Shown: positions 21,128 to 33,299, counted from the stretch's first letter. The stretch: 64,000 bases of DNA from Wolfiporia cocos (GCA_029448655.1 JACCLO010000004.1:1736001-1800000); one strand, 5' to 3'. Notes: generated by a model from the sequence alone, not told the origin. A program made the numbers and translations.

Positions 21128-22396
21128 ATGCTGATCCCTTCCGCCCAGTCCCCAAATAGCAGGCTGATACTTTCGCCGTTGTGTGTCCGCCGGATGCTCT
21201 CGGCTATAGTCGGACTCACGTCGATCGTGACTAATTTCGGGCAGCTGTCCTGGTGCTGGTGTTGTGGGATGGTGTTTGTGACCTGACACATGCGATACGT
21301 CAGCGTGAGGGTAAGCGGATAACGCTGCTGTGTCAGACTTACTACAAGCTGTTCAATGGGCAGTTCCTGAATCATGCTCATCTTGGTTTCTGACAAGAGT
21401 CCTACAGAATGTCGTATCATTAAGCGCGCGGTATGACACTGATTGATGTCGAACACACCGTGCGAGATCAACGCGTAAACTTTCGATGCGCCCTTCTCTT
21501 TCAGCAACGGCGCGGCTAGTGCGAGCGTGGTGCCAGTATCGATCATGTCGTCAATCAAGATGGCAACCTTGTCGCGCACGTCCCCAACGAGGACGTCCAC
21601 TCTCTCTGGAGCGTCCGATTTTCTGCCACGCTCCCGGTGGATGAGCGCAAACTCCACCCCGAGCTTGTCGGCGATGGCAGTCACTCTGCGTGCGTATCAG
21701 TACAGCAGCGGGCCACCGCACGCACGGACGGGACGCACCGCTTCGCCCCACCCGCATCAGGACTGACGATGATGCTGTTCCGCCACCCGTCGATGTGTCT
21801 CTTGATGTACGAGATCATGAGCGGCTCCGAGTAGAGATTGTCGACGGGGAAGTCGAAGAAACCCTGGATCTGGCTCGCGTGCAGGTCCATCGTGATGACG
21901 TGGTCGCAGCCCGCAACGGCGAGCATGTTCGCGACGAGCTTCGCTGTGATGGGCGCGCGCGACTTGTCCTTCTTGTCCATACGCGCGTACGGGAAGCACG
22001 GGATGACCGCCGTGATACGCCGTGCGGACGCGCCCTTGCACGCAGAGATGAGGATGAGGAGCTCCATCAGGTTGTCATTCACGTCGCTGCAGCCGGACTG
22101 GATGATGAACACGTCCTCATCCCGCACGGACTCGGCGATTTTGACGTTGATCTCGCCGTTCGAGAACTTCTTGACCACGCACGGCGTCAGTGGCACATTG
22201 AGCCTGCGGGATCGTTTATTAGATGGCCAGTTCGTAGCATGCGTGGTCAACTGAAGCCAAGTTGTTGCTCACCGCTCGACCACAGCCTGGGCGAGCTCAG
22301 GGTGGCTGTTTCCTGTGGCCGGAGATGAGGTAGACGTGACCGCAATCGTTTTGTATACCCACCTGTGAGAATTCTGACTGAGTTTCCGTGAAGCAT
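21106..22396 (-). CDS. Ribose-phosphate pyrophosphokinase (PRPP synthetase)
   Basis: Makes PRPP from ribose 5-phosphate and ATP for nucleotide, His and Trp synthesis. The start at 22396 gives [11 protein letters not shown] spliced to [14 protein letters not shown] and then [19 protein letters not shown]. Other family blocks are [40 protein letters not shown], the ATP/Mg loop [29 protein letters not shown], the PRPP-binding loop [39 protein letters not shown] and [17 protein letters not shown]. The end is [19 protein letters not shown] plus a short tail. About four introns are present. Size fits the short catalytic class (about 320 residues). I cannot assign it to a particular yeast PRS paralogue. 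Confidence 0.95.
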
Positions 22397-22792
22397 TTCC
22401 GATATTAATACAGCATTCAAGAGTAGAGTAGAAGTCCGCGGGAGGAGGAGTAGGAGTAATGCTAATGCTGTGGATTTTGTAAGAAGCTAAGCGCTCGGTT
22501 ACTCCAGAAAACCTGGCCGATCGATCGGGTATTCGGACACGTGCCACAGAAGCGCGCTACTCGAGGCAGTTCTATTTGTGGTCTGAAGTCTGAAACTCAA
22601 CGAGCAGACACTTCTGTACAGGACGCAGAGAGACTTTGATGGAGTCCAACATTGTTTTGGAGAGCATTGCGCAGCCATGTTATTTGCACGATATACGTAT
22701 CCCGAGCGTATTATATAACGATGCGGTGAGTTACAAAAAGCAAACCAAGCGGATTACAGATAAGGGAGGAAGTCCAGGAGGTGTCGGAGCAT
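22397..22792. other. Intergenic between PRPP synthetase and SLC41-like transporter
   Basis: Both neighbours are on the minus strand, so this holds the PRPP synthetase promoter and the transporter 3' end. Nothing else is recognised. Confidence 0.5.
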
Positions 22793-24758
22793 CTAGCCCC
22801 CCGTTTTGCTGCGCACCTTCGCCCCCAGCAGAAACGCGACTTCGTAGCATGCCACAAGCAGCAATTGTCCGACCAAGTCCATAATGGAGGAGTGAAGCGG
22901 GAGAGCGTACATGTCTGGATCGAACTTAAATTTCCACAGGAGGTTGGTTGCTATTCGACCAAGACCTAGGGAGATCGAGACCTGCAATGCGTATCAGACT
23001 AAGTATAACACGCGTGACGAAGGTACACACAGCTATGCAGAAGAAGAGGACCTCAAAGACGACAAAGACAATGGGGAGGTGCAGCCACCCGAAGGCGTAG
23101 ACGATGCAGAGGAAGATGATTTGGATTGGAAAGCTGACAGCTAATAGTGTCAGCATCACTAGCCGCGGCGTTGGGTGTGGCTTGTGGTCTGAAGATGACG
23201 GTAGAAGCGTCATAGTTGCTGCGTGCAAAGCAGTTGAGAGACGCGACACGAAGATAGCACCGACACTGCCTGGAAGACCTACGGCAAATGATATCAGTTC
23301 GAGAATACAGATATGGGCACTGCTAAATTAATCACCGGTAATGACGATTGAAATGAGAGCATAACCCCTATATCTGCTGACGAACGTGTCAAGCACTATC
23401 CCCGTACCGCTGCTGATGATCATAGCGGCAAATAGCGGCCACCAGCCCTGCGTGAGCAAATCCCTGACGTAGCGATTCCGTCGTGCAACCACAGCCCATG
23501 CGATGGCAGCGACAGTAAGCAGGATGACTAGAATCAGGGGGATCGGCGTGTCAATCATGCGAACGTGTATGACGGAGACGAAGCCCAGTATTCCGAGTGT
23601 TACGAGGTCGCCAAGGCATGCTGCGACTGGTGGAGCAATATTATCTGGATTGCCTGAGTACGTTTCTGCGAAATAAGGCCTACTGTAGCTGAGACGTACC
23701 TGGATCAAGGCCAAACCGACGACAGAGCACAATGAGCATGCACATGAAAGATCCCAATACCAAGCTAGCGATACTAGTGGAGCACATCGCCGCCGATGCC
23801 ACCATGATGAACCTGCGGGACATGTTGGTCTACGCATAATTGGATATGTGTTCTTACATACTCAGCGGGTCCACTGATTTTCTTGCCTCCCGATGGCAGC
23901 GACGGCCGACTTTTCAAGGTACTATGGTTATGAACTTTCACGTATAGACTGTGAGGCTCGATGCGCAACGTCCGCTCGACTACAGAGCTGGTCACGTTGC
24001 TCGCGACAGCGGCAGCTGCCTCCCCTGCAGGCGATGGGGGCAGCACGCGCCCTAGACCAAATGAGACGCAGGCTGCGACAAAAGATACCACAGCCGCCTG
24101 TACCTGCAGCAGCGTCAAGTTGCCCAATATAATTTGGCGTCGTGTATCAGGTTTGTCCAGCTCCCCGACGTTTGCCGCCGTCCCCAGGCGCGCAGAGAGG
24201 TTCATCTCGAGGTTGCCCTTGAGGTTCAGGATCACAGGTATAATCATGATAAGCTCGTCGACGCGGGTCATTGCTTGCCAGTGCTTCGAAGAGTGAGCTG
24301 AAATACCGATACGCAGAAACGACCAGCTATCGTACCGAGACGACATTCAACAGTTCGCCAGTGAATAGCAAGCCCACTGTAGTCACAAGCAAGGTAGGAA
24401 ATGTCTGTTCATAAGCGTGTATAAGACCCTGCTGAAGCAGTGACATGATGGTTGTGGTTGTCTAATGCACCTCTATGACAATGCTCTTGATTTGCACCCA
24501 TGCGCTTATGCGGCGAGCTGGGTGGTGCACGGGCTCCCCTGCGTGACTGCCAAGTAGCGCGCGATTTCCCTCGTCGTCCTCGTCGTCTGAGTCATCTCGT
24601 TCTGGTAGAAGAGATTCTTGCCTGAACGCGTGTCGGTGGTGGGTGTCTTCGGCGGCGGGGGTAACGACTATATCCTCTAACTCCGCAAGCTCGATGGTCT
24701 CTGAGCTGGATGGGGAGGCGGGCAAAAGAGGCTCTTCATGTGCGATGTTCATGGTCAT
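22793..24758 (-). CDS. SLC41/MgtE-type divalent cation (Mg2+) transporter
   Basis: A multi-pass membrane protein with two MgtE-like half-domains, predicted to move Mg2+ or related cations. The start MTMNIAHEEPLLPASPSSSE leads into a cytosolic acidic tail with LLPERDDSDDEDDEGNRALL. Half 1 contains ELIMIIPVILNLKGNLEMNL followed by SARLGTAANVG, the MgtE P-x-L-x-x-L-K-G-N-x-E pattern. Half 2 contains MIISSGTGIVLDTFVSRYRG and then VITG joined to LPGSVGAIFVSRLSTALH. About ten hydrophobic helices are visible. The last exon reads MYALPLHSSIMDLVGQLLLV and ends KVRSKTGG. Several introns lie inside the membrane domain. Substrate is inferred from the family. Divergent from ADA3 with about 306 bp between starts. 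Confidence 0.88.
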
Positions 24759-25064
24759 AGAGCCAGCAAGAAAATAATGAAACTTGGCGAGGAATCTGCA
24801 TATGTGTCCGAGTATGCACTACGAGGTAGCGGCGCCTCGGCGATCTACCACATTTGGCATGTAACCGTGCGAACCTATAAACAAGAGAGTAGACGCCGGA
24901 CCGGTGCACAGTGATTCGGCGCCTAAGTCACTTGCTTCCGTCGCTCACCACCTGTGGCTGCACCTTTCCGCACTCGCGCTTCCGCTTGCTCGGGCACGCT
25001 GTGGCTTGCGCGAAAGGATTATTACCGCTTGCGGAAGAAGCGACACCAAGTTGTAGAATTTTGC
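24759..25064. promoter_or_regulatory. Bidirectional promoter region SLC41-like / ADA3
   Basis: These 306 bp lie between divergent start codons. No other coding signal is seen. Confidence 0.45.
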
Positions 25065-27482
25065 ATGGCCTCGGTGTCGCCGTTCGCCTCACCGCCGCCA
25101 ATCCGCTCGGTTCTGTTCAAGAACCTGCCGGAGGCAATACCCTCGACGGATGAGCTCGAGTCCTTAGTTGCAGAGCTCGCGTCCATTAAAGACAAGACGA
25201 TTGAGCGGGCCAAGAAGGCCGGCGAGGAGCTCAAGTTCATTGAGGAGTCATGGAGGCGCATGAAGGAGAAGGAGAAGGGTAAGGCCAAGGCAGTCGAGAG
25301 GGTCAAGCGCGAGCCTACGTGTGCGTTACTATTCCGTCTATCTGTAGCTATATTCTGATGTAACTCGCGTATTTTTCCAACCGTAACTTCTTGTCGCACA
25401 TACGCATTCGCGTACGCTATGTGTGGCCGCCCCCCTTGCTAAATTACCGCGTCACCGCTACGCCCGCTTGCGGTGCCTTACTGCTTGGCGCGTATGTCTC
25501 GCGCGATATAACCGCGCACCACGCGACGTTACTTCTCCGAGCATGCCTCACTTGGATTCTCATCTGCGCGCCGTACTTTGCTCGCACGCCACAATCCATG
25601 GCTGCATCACAGTCATACCACTCCCGAATGGTGACGATATGCGTGCTTCAGCACCCGCACAGCCTATCACACCACAGAGATCCAAGGTGCCCCCTGTCTC
25701 TACTTCAGCCGTCCCACCCCCGTCCGCACCCGCGGCGGAAGTCCGGAAATCGTGAGCTCCCGTCAGCACCATCAGTGCAGTTGCTGACAGATCAGCAGCA
25801 CGACCGAGGAGATCAAGAAGAAGAAGAAGAAACGGAAACGAGAGGAGCTAAGCGATGACGAGGCAGGTGCGTTGCGTCCTGCCCGAATTTTCGCCACGGC
25901 ACTCATTCCGCTACAGATACACCGAAAGCTCGCAAAGGATCACCGCTCACGACACACGCACATTCACATGCAGCTTCACATCCCCCCCCACCAAAGGTCA
26001 CCAAATATCCTTCATCGTCTACCGTATTCAGCAAGGTCAGTGCTGCGGCCACTGCGCATTGGATATCTACCGTTAACCTATGTACCGATAAGCCATCCAA
26101 TGGCCAAGACTTTGCCCTCCCTCCACAGATATCACTCCTTCCACCTCGCCCGCCTGTGCAGCCCGCGCCAGTAGCGGGACCGAGTAAACCGACCGAGGTG
26201 CGGGAGGATTTTACCAAAAGTCGGCAACCTGGGCAGCAGGTCCAAGTGAACACGTTCTACTCGAGTATCGAGCCGTGGATACGGAACGTCAAAGAGGAGG
26301 ACATCGGCTTCCTTGAGCACACGGGCGACGACGTTGAGCCGTTCGTGATGCCGAAGCTCGGGCGGCACTATTCGGAGGTGTGGGAGGAGGAGGACATCGC
26401 GCTGTATGGCGGACCGCTCCCGGGGACTGCGGCGATGCGCGCGGGGGCGCGAAGCCATCCTGCGACATCAAACGGGCCGCTGCCGCGCTGGGAGCCGTCC
26501 ACGCTGCAAGAAGCGGACCTCCTCACGGAGGAACGAGGCCATGGGCCCCTGACGGAGCGGTTAGTGAGCGCGCTGATACCCATGCATAACGCGACGGAGT
26601 GGAAGGGCGTGAAGGCGGCCGAGGAGGCGATGGAGGGACGCCCCGGAACGAACGGCGCGGCAGCGGCGGCCGCACGAGATAAGCTCAACGTCGCCGATCT
26701 GGAGGACAGGGTCAAGAATGTGCTGCGGTTTCATGGCTTACTCGAGGAAATTGTGCGTATTCGCGCGTTGCAGCGAGCTGAACGCCATTGCTCACGCGGT
26801 CATATCTATTGCTCAGCCTGATTTCTCAGAAGCCGTCGACGATCCGATCGCGACGGCGCTGCGTCATGCCCAGCGTGAGTTGCGGACAGTGCTTGCAACG
26901 AACAAGGTCCGCCGCGCACGCCTTGCCGCGATCGCACGGGATCGGCTCGGCTATCAGGAGTACGTCGACTTGCGCGACTCGATCGACAAGAACATCAGCA
27001 CGCTATATGCCAAGCTGCAGAAGAAGGATGGGCCGAAGAAGGATAAGAAGAAGAAGAAGGGTACTGAACTCTACGGCGCGCCCGCTGCAGCGCCCACCGG
27101 ACTCAGTGCGCTGCCGCCTTGTCCCGCCGCACTTGGTCTGAGCCCTGACGAGGAGATCCGGCTGCACGTGCCAGAGCAGCTAAGCCATCTCGTGCAGACG
27201 CGTAGGCAGTGGGTAGACACAGTCGGTGGAGTGTTTGAGGAGAAGCAGGGGGAGAGTCATGGCAGGATATGGGGGGTCCCGACAGCGAGCGTGTACGAAG
27301 GCATCGAGGAGGAGGTGCAACGCGAGATGGCGCGGCTGGGCCCACCAGCGTCTACGTCAAGTGCGAAGCCGTCTGCAGGATCGGCAGGTCCTGCCAACAG
27401 TACCAACGTACGGACTAATGGTAGTATACGTGCGAGCAAGGGGAAGGAGAGAGCCCACCCAGACGACATGGAGATTGGGTGA
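25065..27482 (+). CDS. NGG1: SAGA/ADA histone acetyltransferase adaptor ADA3 (NGG1)
   Basis: ADA3 links Gcn5 and Ada2 to SAGA and ADA complexes in the nucleus. The start MASVSPFASPPPIRSVLFKN is followed by a coiled-coil or charged segment (TIERAKKAGEELKFIEESWR), then Pro/Ser-rich exons and a basic stretch (EEIKKKKKKRKREELSDDEA, about 25811). The Ada3 signature exon reads SSIEPWIRNVKEEDIGFLEH, then VEPFVMPKLGRHYSEVWEEE and ADLEDRVKNVLRFHGLLEEI. The last exon has DDPIATALRHAQRELRTVLA, RLGYQEYVDLRDSIDKNIS and LSHLVQTRRQWVDTVGGVF, and ends HPDDMEIG. Exon boundaries in the disordered middle (25.4-26.1 kb) are the least certain. Family identity is solid. Confidence 0.9.
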
Positions 27483-27684
27483 ACCGCGTGCAGAGACGAC
27501 TCGACTTGCATTATCAGACTTATTCGTATTATTGCTATCATTTGCTGGAGTTTCAGGCACATCCCTACCTGTGCAATGCATCATCACCCGAACTGACGTG
27601 GCACACATGGTATTGATGGTTTGAGGTGGATCTGCCAGTCAGATGGAGCGCGGCAGCTACTAAGCAACTGCGGTGTCTACGCGG

Positions 27685-28612
27685 CTACTTCGTCTTTTTG
27701 GACTTCTTGGTCGACTCCTCGTCGCCAGCCTTCCGTCTCTTTTTAGTTATCTCCCCGGTCTCTGCGGGGACGTTGCGCTTCGTGCGAGGAGACTTTGCAG
27801 GCGAATTTTGACTTGACCGGATCGGTTTCGTCGGCTTTTCTAGTTCGTCTACGTCCATAGCTTCTTGTGAATCCGATGTTCCTACAAGAGAGCCCAGGGG
27901 CGCGAAACGATGCGTGAGCACTTCAACGGGGTAGCGGGGCCGAGGTGGATTCTGATATGCTACGGGACGTGCGTCCTCTGCATGTGCTGGTGTGGGTACA
28001 TCTGGCTTAGCGGTGATAACCAGATGGCGAGCTATTGGCTTTGGCGCTTGATTGTAGCATTCTACTTTGAGTGCCAGTGCATATTACTCGCGGAGCTTCT
28101 CTCACCTTGGAATAGTTTCCCGCCCTTCCGCTGTCGGGGTAGTAGACATGATAGTCCTTTCACCTCTTCACCGCCTACGACGTCGTTTTCATCCTCTCCC
28201 AGAGACCAGATGTCGTATGATGCAGTTTTGCGATCTACGGTCCCAATCTTGGCTGTTATTGAGGAGGACGGAGCGTTCAGCTTCAAATCATTTATATATT
28301 TTGCCTTGAGCTGACGATCATGGTTAATGTAATTAAATTGCAATGCAGAGAGACATTACTTACGCTATTTGGAATCCGTACAACCCAGAGCTCTAAGTTC
28401 TCGTCGTCTTTAATCGTATCCCAGTCGAACTCCCCGAAGTCAACGTCGCGGTCACACAGGACGGCACCAGCCGGGGGTTTGTAGTCCCACTCATTGTCCG
28501 AGTCTTCAACCGTCTCTTTCGATAGTGCTTTCCTCTTGCTACTGGCAACATTCTCAGACCTCTTCCCCGTCTTCCTGGACTTGTTTTCGGATCCACTAAT
28601 GCCCGAGCTCAT
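27685..28612 (-). CDS. DNA-directed RNA polymerase I subunit RPA34 (RPA34.5)-like
   Basis: A non-essential Pol I subunit that pairs with Rpa49 and helps elongation on rDNA in the nucleolus. The start MSSGISGSENKSRKTGKRS gives a basic, disordered N-terminus. The dimerisation part reads DNEWDYKPPAGAVLC, LELWVVRIPNS spliced to KAKYINDLKLNAPSSS, and SYDIWSLGEDENDVVGGEEV with GLSCLLPRQRKGGKLFQ. The next exon reads APKPIARHLVITAKPDVPTP and PPRPRYPVEVLTHRFAPLGS. The tail is Lys/Ser-rich (SPAKSPRTKRNV, KKSKKTK), as expected for this subunit. Three introns are inferred. Divergent from the CMD-like gene. Identification rests on the ELW-(I/V)R-P start and the HRF-P-GS block. Confidence 0.8.
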
Positions 28613-29510
28613 GTCGCCCTGAAATGTTTATATACTAATTGACAATCTCAGCATTACCAGCCCTCCAGGGATCCAACTGTACAATGACTATTTCCATACC
28701 TCAAATTCCACAGCTGACGAGTAACGACCGCAAAGCGCACAGGAAACTTGCAAGAGGAAATATAGGCGCTCTCGATGCTCAAGCGCTCGGGCCGCCGTCG
28801 AACGCGTTGGGTCACGCGTGACATTCGATCATGGTCACACTTGAGAGCAATGTCTTTAATATCGTCAACTTATGATTGTGCACATTTGTCTCTAGGTATC
28901 TTCCCTCAATACAGCAGAGCTGATTACCTTCTTGTGCATCAGATTGCTTTGGCTCGACTATTTAGTTCGTCCTCATACGAGATGAAAGAATCAACAAACA
29001 TCCTTGGACTGACATTGTATCGTGCAAGATATTGCATTATCAATAGAAATTGAATTGAAGACGTTCCTAGGATGCTATTCATTTGCTACAACCGCGATGA
29101 ATCTCAATAGCATGCAGTGCAGTGAGCAAGCGCCATTGACTCACCATCGGCTGCCGAAGATCGACAATTTCAATTCGCGGAGCTTCATGCATCATGTAGT
29201 GCCTCATTGCTGCTAGTCGCCGATCCCATAACCCGGCAGTTTCAGTCCGTTTTAACGAGGTGTGCCCCTATTGCCTTTCACTGCCGGATTGGCGCATCAC
29301 AATTAATTATCTCTTAGCGGAAAGAGCTTTCAAATTTCAAAGTCCAGTCGCATGCAGAGGTGATCGCTTGAAGTGGAGCGACGGTTAGTCCCCGCCACGC
29401 TTGACGAGGAATCACCTCACGCAAACATCGGGAATTCCGCGTGGTTCTCTCCTGGCGATATAAGCCGTCTATCGGATACCAGCGAGGACATCGACCCACT
29501 GGTGCTGGAC
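28613..29510. other. Divergent intergenic region RPA34-like / CMD-like
   Basis: About 900 bp without a supported gene. The right end (29.37-29.51 kb) is open in the CMD-like frame but has only a GTG start, so it is treated as upstream sequence. Confidence 0.5.
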
Positions 29511-30449
29511 ATGGCTGCTCTCGCCACCGACAGTTTCCTGTCTCAGCTCAAATCTCTGTACCCATCCACGGGTGCTGCCACTCCAGATGGACTCTTGTCA
29601 CAGCCATGGTATCTCGTCGCGGCCGTCGCGTTCAGCGCCAGCCGGAAAGCAGATGCAGTACCCGTTGTCTTCGAATTTGCTTTGAACGAGCTCAAGAAAG
29701 CGCAAGCTGGAGAGGAGCCGGAACGGGCGCTTGCTCAGAGAATAGCGCTGGCGAGCAAGTTCCGTGAGGCATTACTGCAGTCTTGCCTGCTTAGTGGAGT
29801 GCCTCGAGTACGCCATGTATTCGTTTCAATGTCATCAGGCTGAAATGCTGTTACTCCCAGGTCATCGAGAGCCTTATAGCGTTGAGAAACGTGATGCCTG
29901 AGGAACTGCGTGGCAAGGAGGTTCTCCGGTAAGCGATGCGCTCTGCGATCTCGATTAACATATTCAACATGCCGATCTCCGATCCAACGGTGTATTGGGT
30001 GGATAATCATAATTAGCGATCGTACGAAGACCATAGCGGACTACGAACGTAGCGGAGAGCAACTATTCCGAGCGATGTATCGTGATACCGCAGACAATGT
30101 ACAAGGGCTCCTAGATTCCGCATACGCTGACCTCGGTGAGCGCAAAGGACCCTGAGCGTTTGTCATCGAGTTTAACATCATGCTTTGTCTCACAGGATGG
30201 TTCTGCAATACGGTTGGCTATGGGATCACATACGGGGGCGCCAACGTGCTATCTCAAGTTGAGACATCATATGCGATTGTGGCTGCCCTGATCTCAATAG
30301 ATGCGCCACGACAAAGTACTTGGCACCTGGCTAATGCACGGAACGGCGGGGCAACTTTGGAGGAAGCCAAGGCTGTGAGAGAGATTGCGATGAAGGTAGC
30401 GGGGGTCGCTGGTGTTACATGGCAAGATGGCGTACCCGAAGTGCAATGA
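29511..30449 (+). CDS. AhpD-like / carboxymuconolactone decarboxylase-fold protein
   Basis: Fungal AhpD-like proteins are small helical proteins of largely unknown role, some antioxidant. The start MAALATDSFLSQLKSLYPST at 29511 fits homologues better than an upstream GTG at 29373. Blocks are SQPWYLVAAVAFSASRKADA, PVVFEFALNELKKAQAGEEP, IALASKFREALLQSCLLSG joined to VIESLIALRNVMPEELRGK, then TKTIADYERSGEQLFRAMYR, DNVQGLLDSAYADLG joined to WFCNTVGYGITYGGANVLSQ, and TSYAIVAALISIDAPRQSTW. It ends GVTWQDGVPEVQ. Three or four introns are present. The usual CXXC active site is not obvious, so enzymatic activity is doubtful; only a lone Cys (LLQSCLLSG) is seen. Confidence 0.8.
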
Positions 30450-30911
30450 ACAGCATGCGCGCAATGAGATGGATGAATAACAACGACTCATACTCATGTG
30501 GTACTTGTGTGTAACTAGAAATCTGCGAAGGTTCCATGTAGTAATGACTTTGAATATTTATCAGAGTTTGCTTCATCACTAAGCTCAAAAGAGGATGCTA
30601 GGGGAGTCGTAGGTGCGCATGGGTGCCGGCGAGATAAGTCCGAATAGGGCATTGGTAGATGTAGATGCCAACGCCTTCGAAAGCACACGGTGCGTGCACC
30701 CCGCCGTTAGGGCTGCTCAATTCTGTCCATCCGCTCCATCCACTTCGGCTGGAGAGATTTTGGATGCCTATAATTGGAACCCAGTTAGGTGTTGGACTAG
30801 GCACCCAAGTCCCAGTTTGGCACCATAGCCAGGGAAACCATTACACCAGTATTGTGAGATGCAACACAAATTTACTCTCAAGGAAGTCAAAAAGCCACCT
30901 TTTGATGGTTC
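30450..30911. other. Gene-free flank left of the solo LTR
   Basis: This is AT-rich 3' flank of the CMD-like gene. Open frames here have no family features. Confidence 0.5.
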
Positions 30912-31837
30912 TGTTGGAACACGGATTTGCCATGGACGAGCTTGTGGGTGCCTGGACATCACGTGCACACATTGGGAGCTAAGATAGACCCAAGTCATAC
31001 TCAACCAGGGGGTGTCACACCGTGACATCCACGTGCCGCAGACTAATCCGGCATGATCAGGACTTGTCTATTACATGATATGTAAATTACAAAAACAGAG
31101 TACACGTGCTGTCCTGGGCATGAAAGGATTCAATCTATGTTACATTGTCTAGCTTGGCCGAGACACCTTCTGGGGTCACTCTACGACCATGGTCGCCGCC
31201 CAAGCTGCTTAGGAGCCAGAGAGTCCCTTGCGGTATGCATCCATAAACATCTGCGAACGCATATAGAATTTATGTAAACGTCAACAATTAACTCACAATA
31301 TAACGAGGCAGTATATCATACCTTTGAATGTTCGCTTTGTGGATTGTATGCTCTTAGCAATGGTCTCTCCAGACTACATGTTGGAAGACACAACCTGTAT
31401 GTCTGGGCATATATTCGATGGATAATGTCATCCTCCTAAATTGTGCGATGCTGACTAATTCGACGGATCGGCCACATAAATAGCCACATAAGAAGGGACT
31501 GATGCACTTTATCAAAAATCGAAAACCTGAGAATCCTCAACCTTTGTGTTTGCAAGAGATCTCAGGTTTTAGATTTTACTCAAATCGTCTTTGACCATTG
31601 TTATGTCAAATGCAAGTTGCCCACTCTGTCAAACTTGCCTCGGCGTGACAGATTTTGGTCATGTGACGTGATTGAGTATGACTTGGGTCTATCTTAGCTG
31701 GAAATGGTATGAGGGTGAGACGGTATATAATAGCTCAATTTTATGTACTGTACCTCATGTGATTGCCCTACAGGCATCATCATGCCTGTGGACAAACGTG
31801 CTTGTCAAACCAATGTTTTGATTGCTCTGACAGGTTC
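30907..31837. mobile_element. Solo LTR with 5-bp TSD, interrupted by a nested element
   Basis: The element spans 30912-31832, starts TGTTGGAACACGG and ends TTGCTCTGACA, with TG and CA termini. It is flanked by the direct repeat GGTTC (30907-30911 and 31833-31837). Its outer sequence, including GGTATATAATAGCTC, matches the 221-bp LTR at 619-839. The extra 700 bp is a nested insertion (30977-31699). No retrotransposon coding region is present. Confidence 0.87.
30977..31699. mobile_element. Nested non-autonomous element with perfect 28-bp inverted ends
   Basis: Positions 30977-31004 and 31672-31699 are perfect inverted repeats, starting AGCTAAGATAGACCCAAGTC on the left. The outermost AGCT is palindromic, so the duplication could be AGCT or TA. 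The interior (about 670 bp) has no gene. It lies in an LTR whose paralogue at 619-839 lacks it, which marks the insertion point. Confidence 0.8.
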
Positions 31838-32011
31838 CAGGTGGATCTGCACTGGTTTTCTCTTTTGTTTAATCTCTTTCTTTCTTTTATATCTATCATC
31901 TTAGTTCTCTCACAGAACTGTAGAAATGCTAGCTTGGCCCTATAACATGAATCTGCTATTGTACAAATCATAGAGACAGACAATCAGAACTGTAGTTACT
32001 CATGTAGGTAA

Positions 32012-32634
32012 CTATTTACTGGTGTCATCAATGGTGTCATTTATAGCAGAAGTTGAATCCTGTTCAGTAATATCCTGTATAGCAGTTCTGGGAAGCTGTT
32101 TAAGGGCATCATGAAGCTTGGGCTGTAAGACTTCGGCTATTTCCCTCTTCCATGGCCCTTCCAATGTACCAATCAAGTTAGGTAACCACTCATCTACCCT
32201 ACTAAGTGTTGATGCCCACAACGCAGATAAGGCAATATTTACCAACCGATTTTCATCATCCTGGCACTGATCCTCAGCTGTTGTCTTCAATATGACATGG
32301 TACAGTTTATTGGTACTTAAACACCCTTTGAACACAGAATAGGTAGCAGCTACTATTTATGTAAGAACAGTGTATAGGTATGAATTTATAACATACCAGT
32401 TAGTTGATGTTGTATGCTGGGGGTCCTCTGTTCCACATATACTGCACCCCAGCAAGAAGGAAGGTGTTCACCATAGGAGAGCTTGATTTGATTGATGAAA
32501 GATTCCATATCATCAGCTGAGTATACGTTACATTAGTGAATTCAACTTCATTTGCCAGAGCAGAGCTTACCTGTGATGGCCACAGAGCCAACAAAACCAT
32601 CAGGAAATTGTATGGGAATGTGTAGGTCGGACAT
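32012..32634 (-). CDS. Orphan three-exon gene, 174 residues, unknown function
   Basis: I do not recognise this protein. The start MSDLHIPIQFPDGFVGSVAI at 32634 has an AAA-ATG context. Exons 32634-32571, 32516-32397 and 32352-32012 join at GT-AG sites to give exactly 175 codons with no frame break. Readable segments are DDMESFINQIKLSYGEHLPS, WGAVYVEQRTPSIQHQLT, AATYSVFKGCLSTNKLYHVI, RLVNIALSALWASTLSRVDE and WLPNLIGTLEGPWKREIAEV, ending DTIDDTSK. It is mostly helical and acidic at the C-terminus, with no signal peptide or membrane helix. It is clearly more AT-rich than neighbouring genes and lies between a solo LTR and gene fragments, so it may be young, horizontally acquired, or part of a mobile element. 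Confidence 0.6.
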
Positions 32635-33299
32635 TTTGCTATGGTCTCGTTGCTTGTACTTTTATATGACTGGTTGCCCAACTCACAGACGCGGTAAAGT
32701 GCACATGTGATGCGGCATTCCGCTGCCTCCGAGCAAAGTCCGAGCATCCAAGCACAGTGCAAAAACTCCCTGCGCACAACGTGCGTATCCCCGTCTCCTC
32801 CTACCTCCGTCTTATCCGCTCGTGGAGACGTCTGTACTGGTCCTTCCCATCTCTTGACTGGGTGCGGCTACCTTCACCCCGCCTATCCTCCGCCTTCTGT
32901 TCCCGAGCACGCCGCACAACATTTCGAATGGTGTAATTACATGCTGGCTGTTGCACCTTCTCGTTCAAGCGCTCACTCTCCGCGGCGCAGACCAACCTTG
33001 TCGCGCGGCCAAGCAGCGAGGTCCGCGCGCGGCCATACCTCCCGGTCGACCATGCTTATCATTGATTCATTCGCGCATGGCTGTATCCGCCACGCGTGGC
33101 CCGCCCTCCATGTCCCTTCGCTCCGCTCCCGCCTGCTCGCCTGCACGTTCGTGCCTCCGTTCCCATCATCCTCCGTGCCTGCCGCCTGCATACTTCGTCC
33201 CTCCATGCTCTCACATCGTGCTCCTCTCGCTGCTACCTCCCTCACCCGGCCTTCCATACCGGTCAACTGAGAACCCGCCCGCCGAGCTCGCCGCGGGCG
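32635..33299. other. GC-rich stretch without a supported gene
   Basis: Long open frames are present on both strands, but composition (Arg/Pro/Ser/Ala) and lack of any family match suggest they are incidental. Part could be the 5' region of the orphan gene on the minus strand. Confidence 0.4.

Noticed and set aside
30977..31699. Inner element read as the LTR itself
   Set aside because: Its ends are inverted and the LTR homologue at 619-839 lacks it, so it is an insertion into the LTR rather than LTR sequence.
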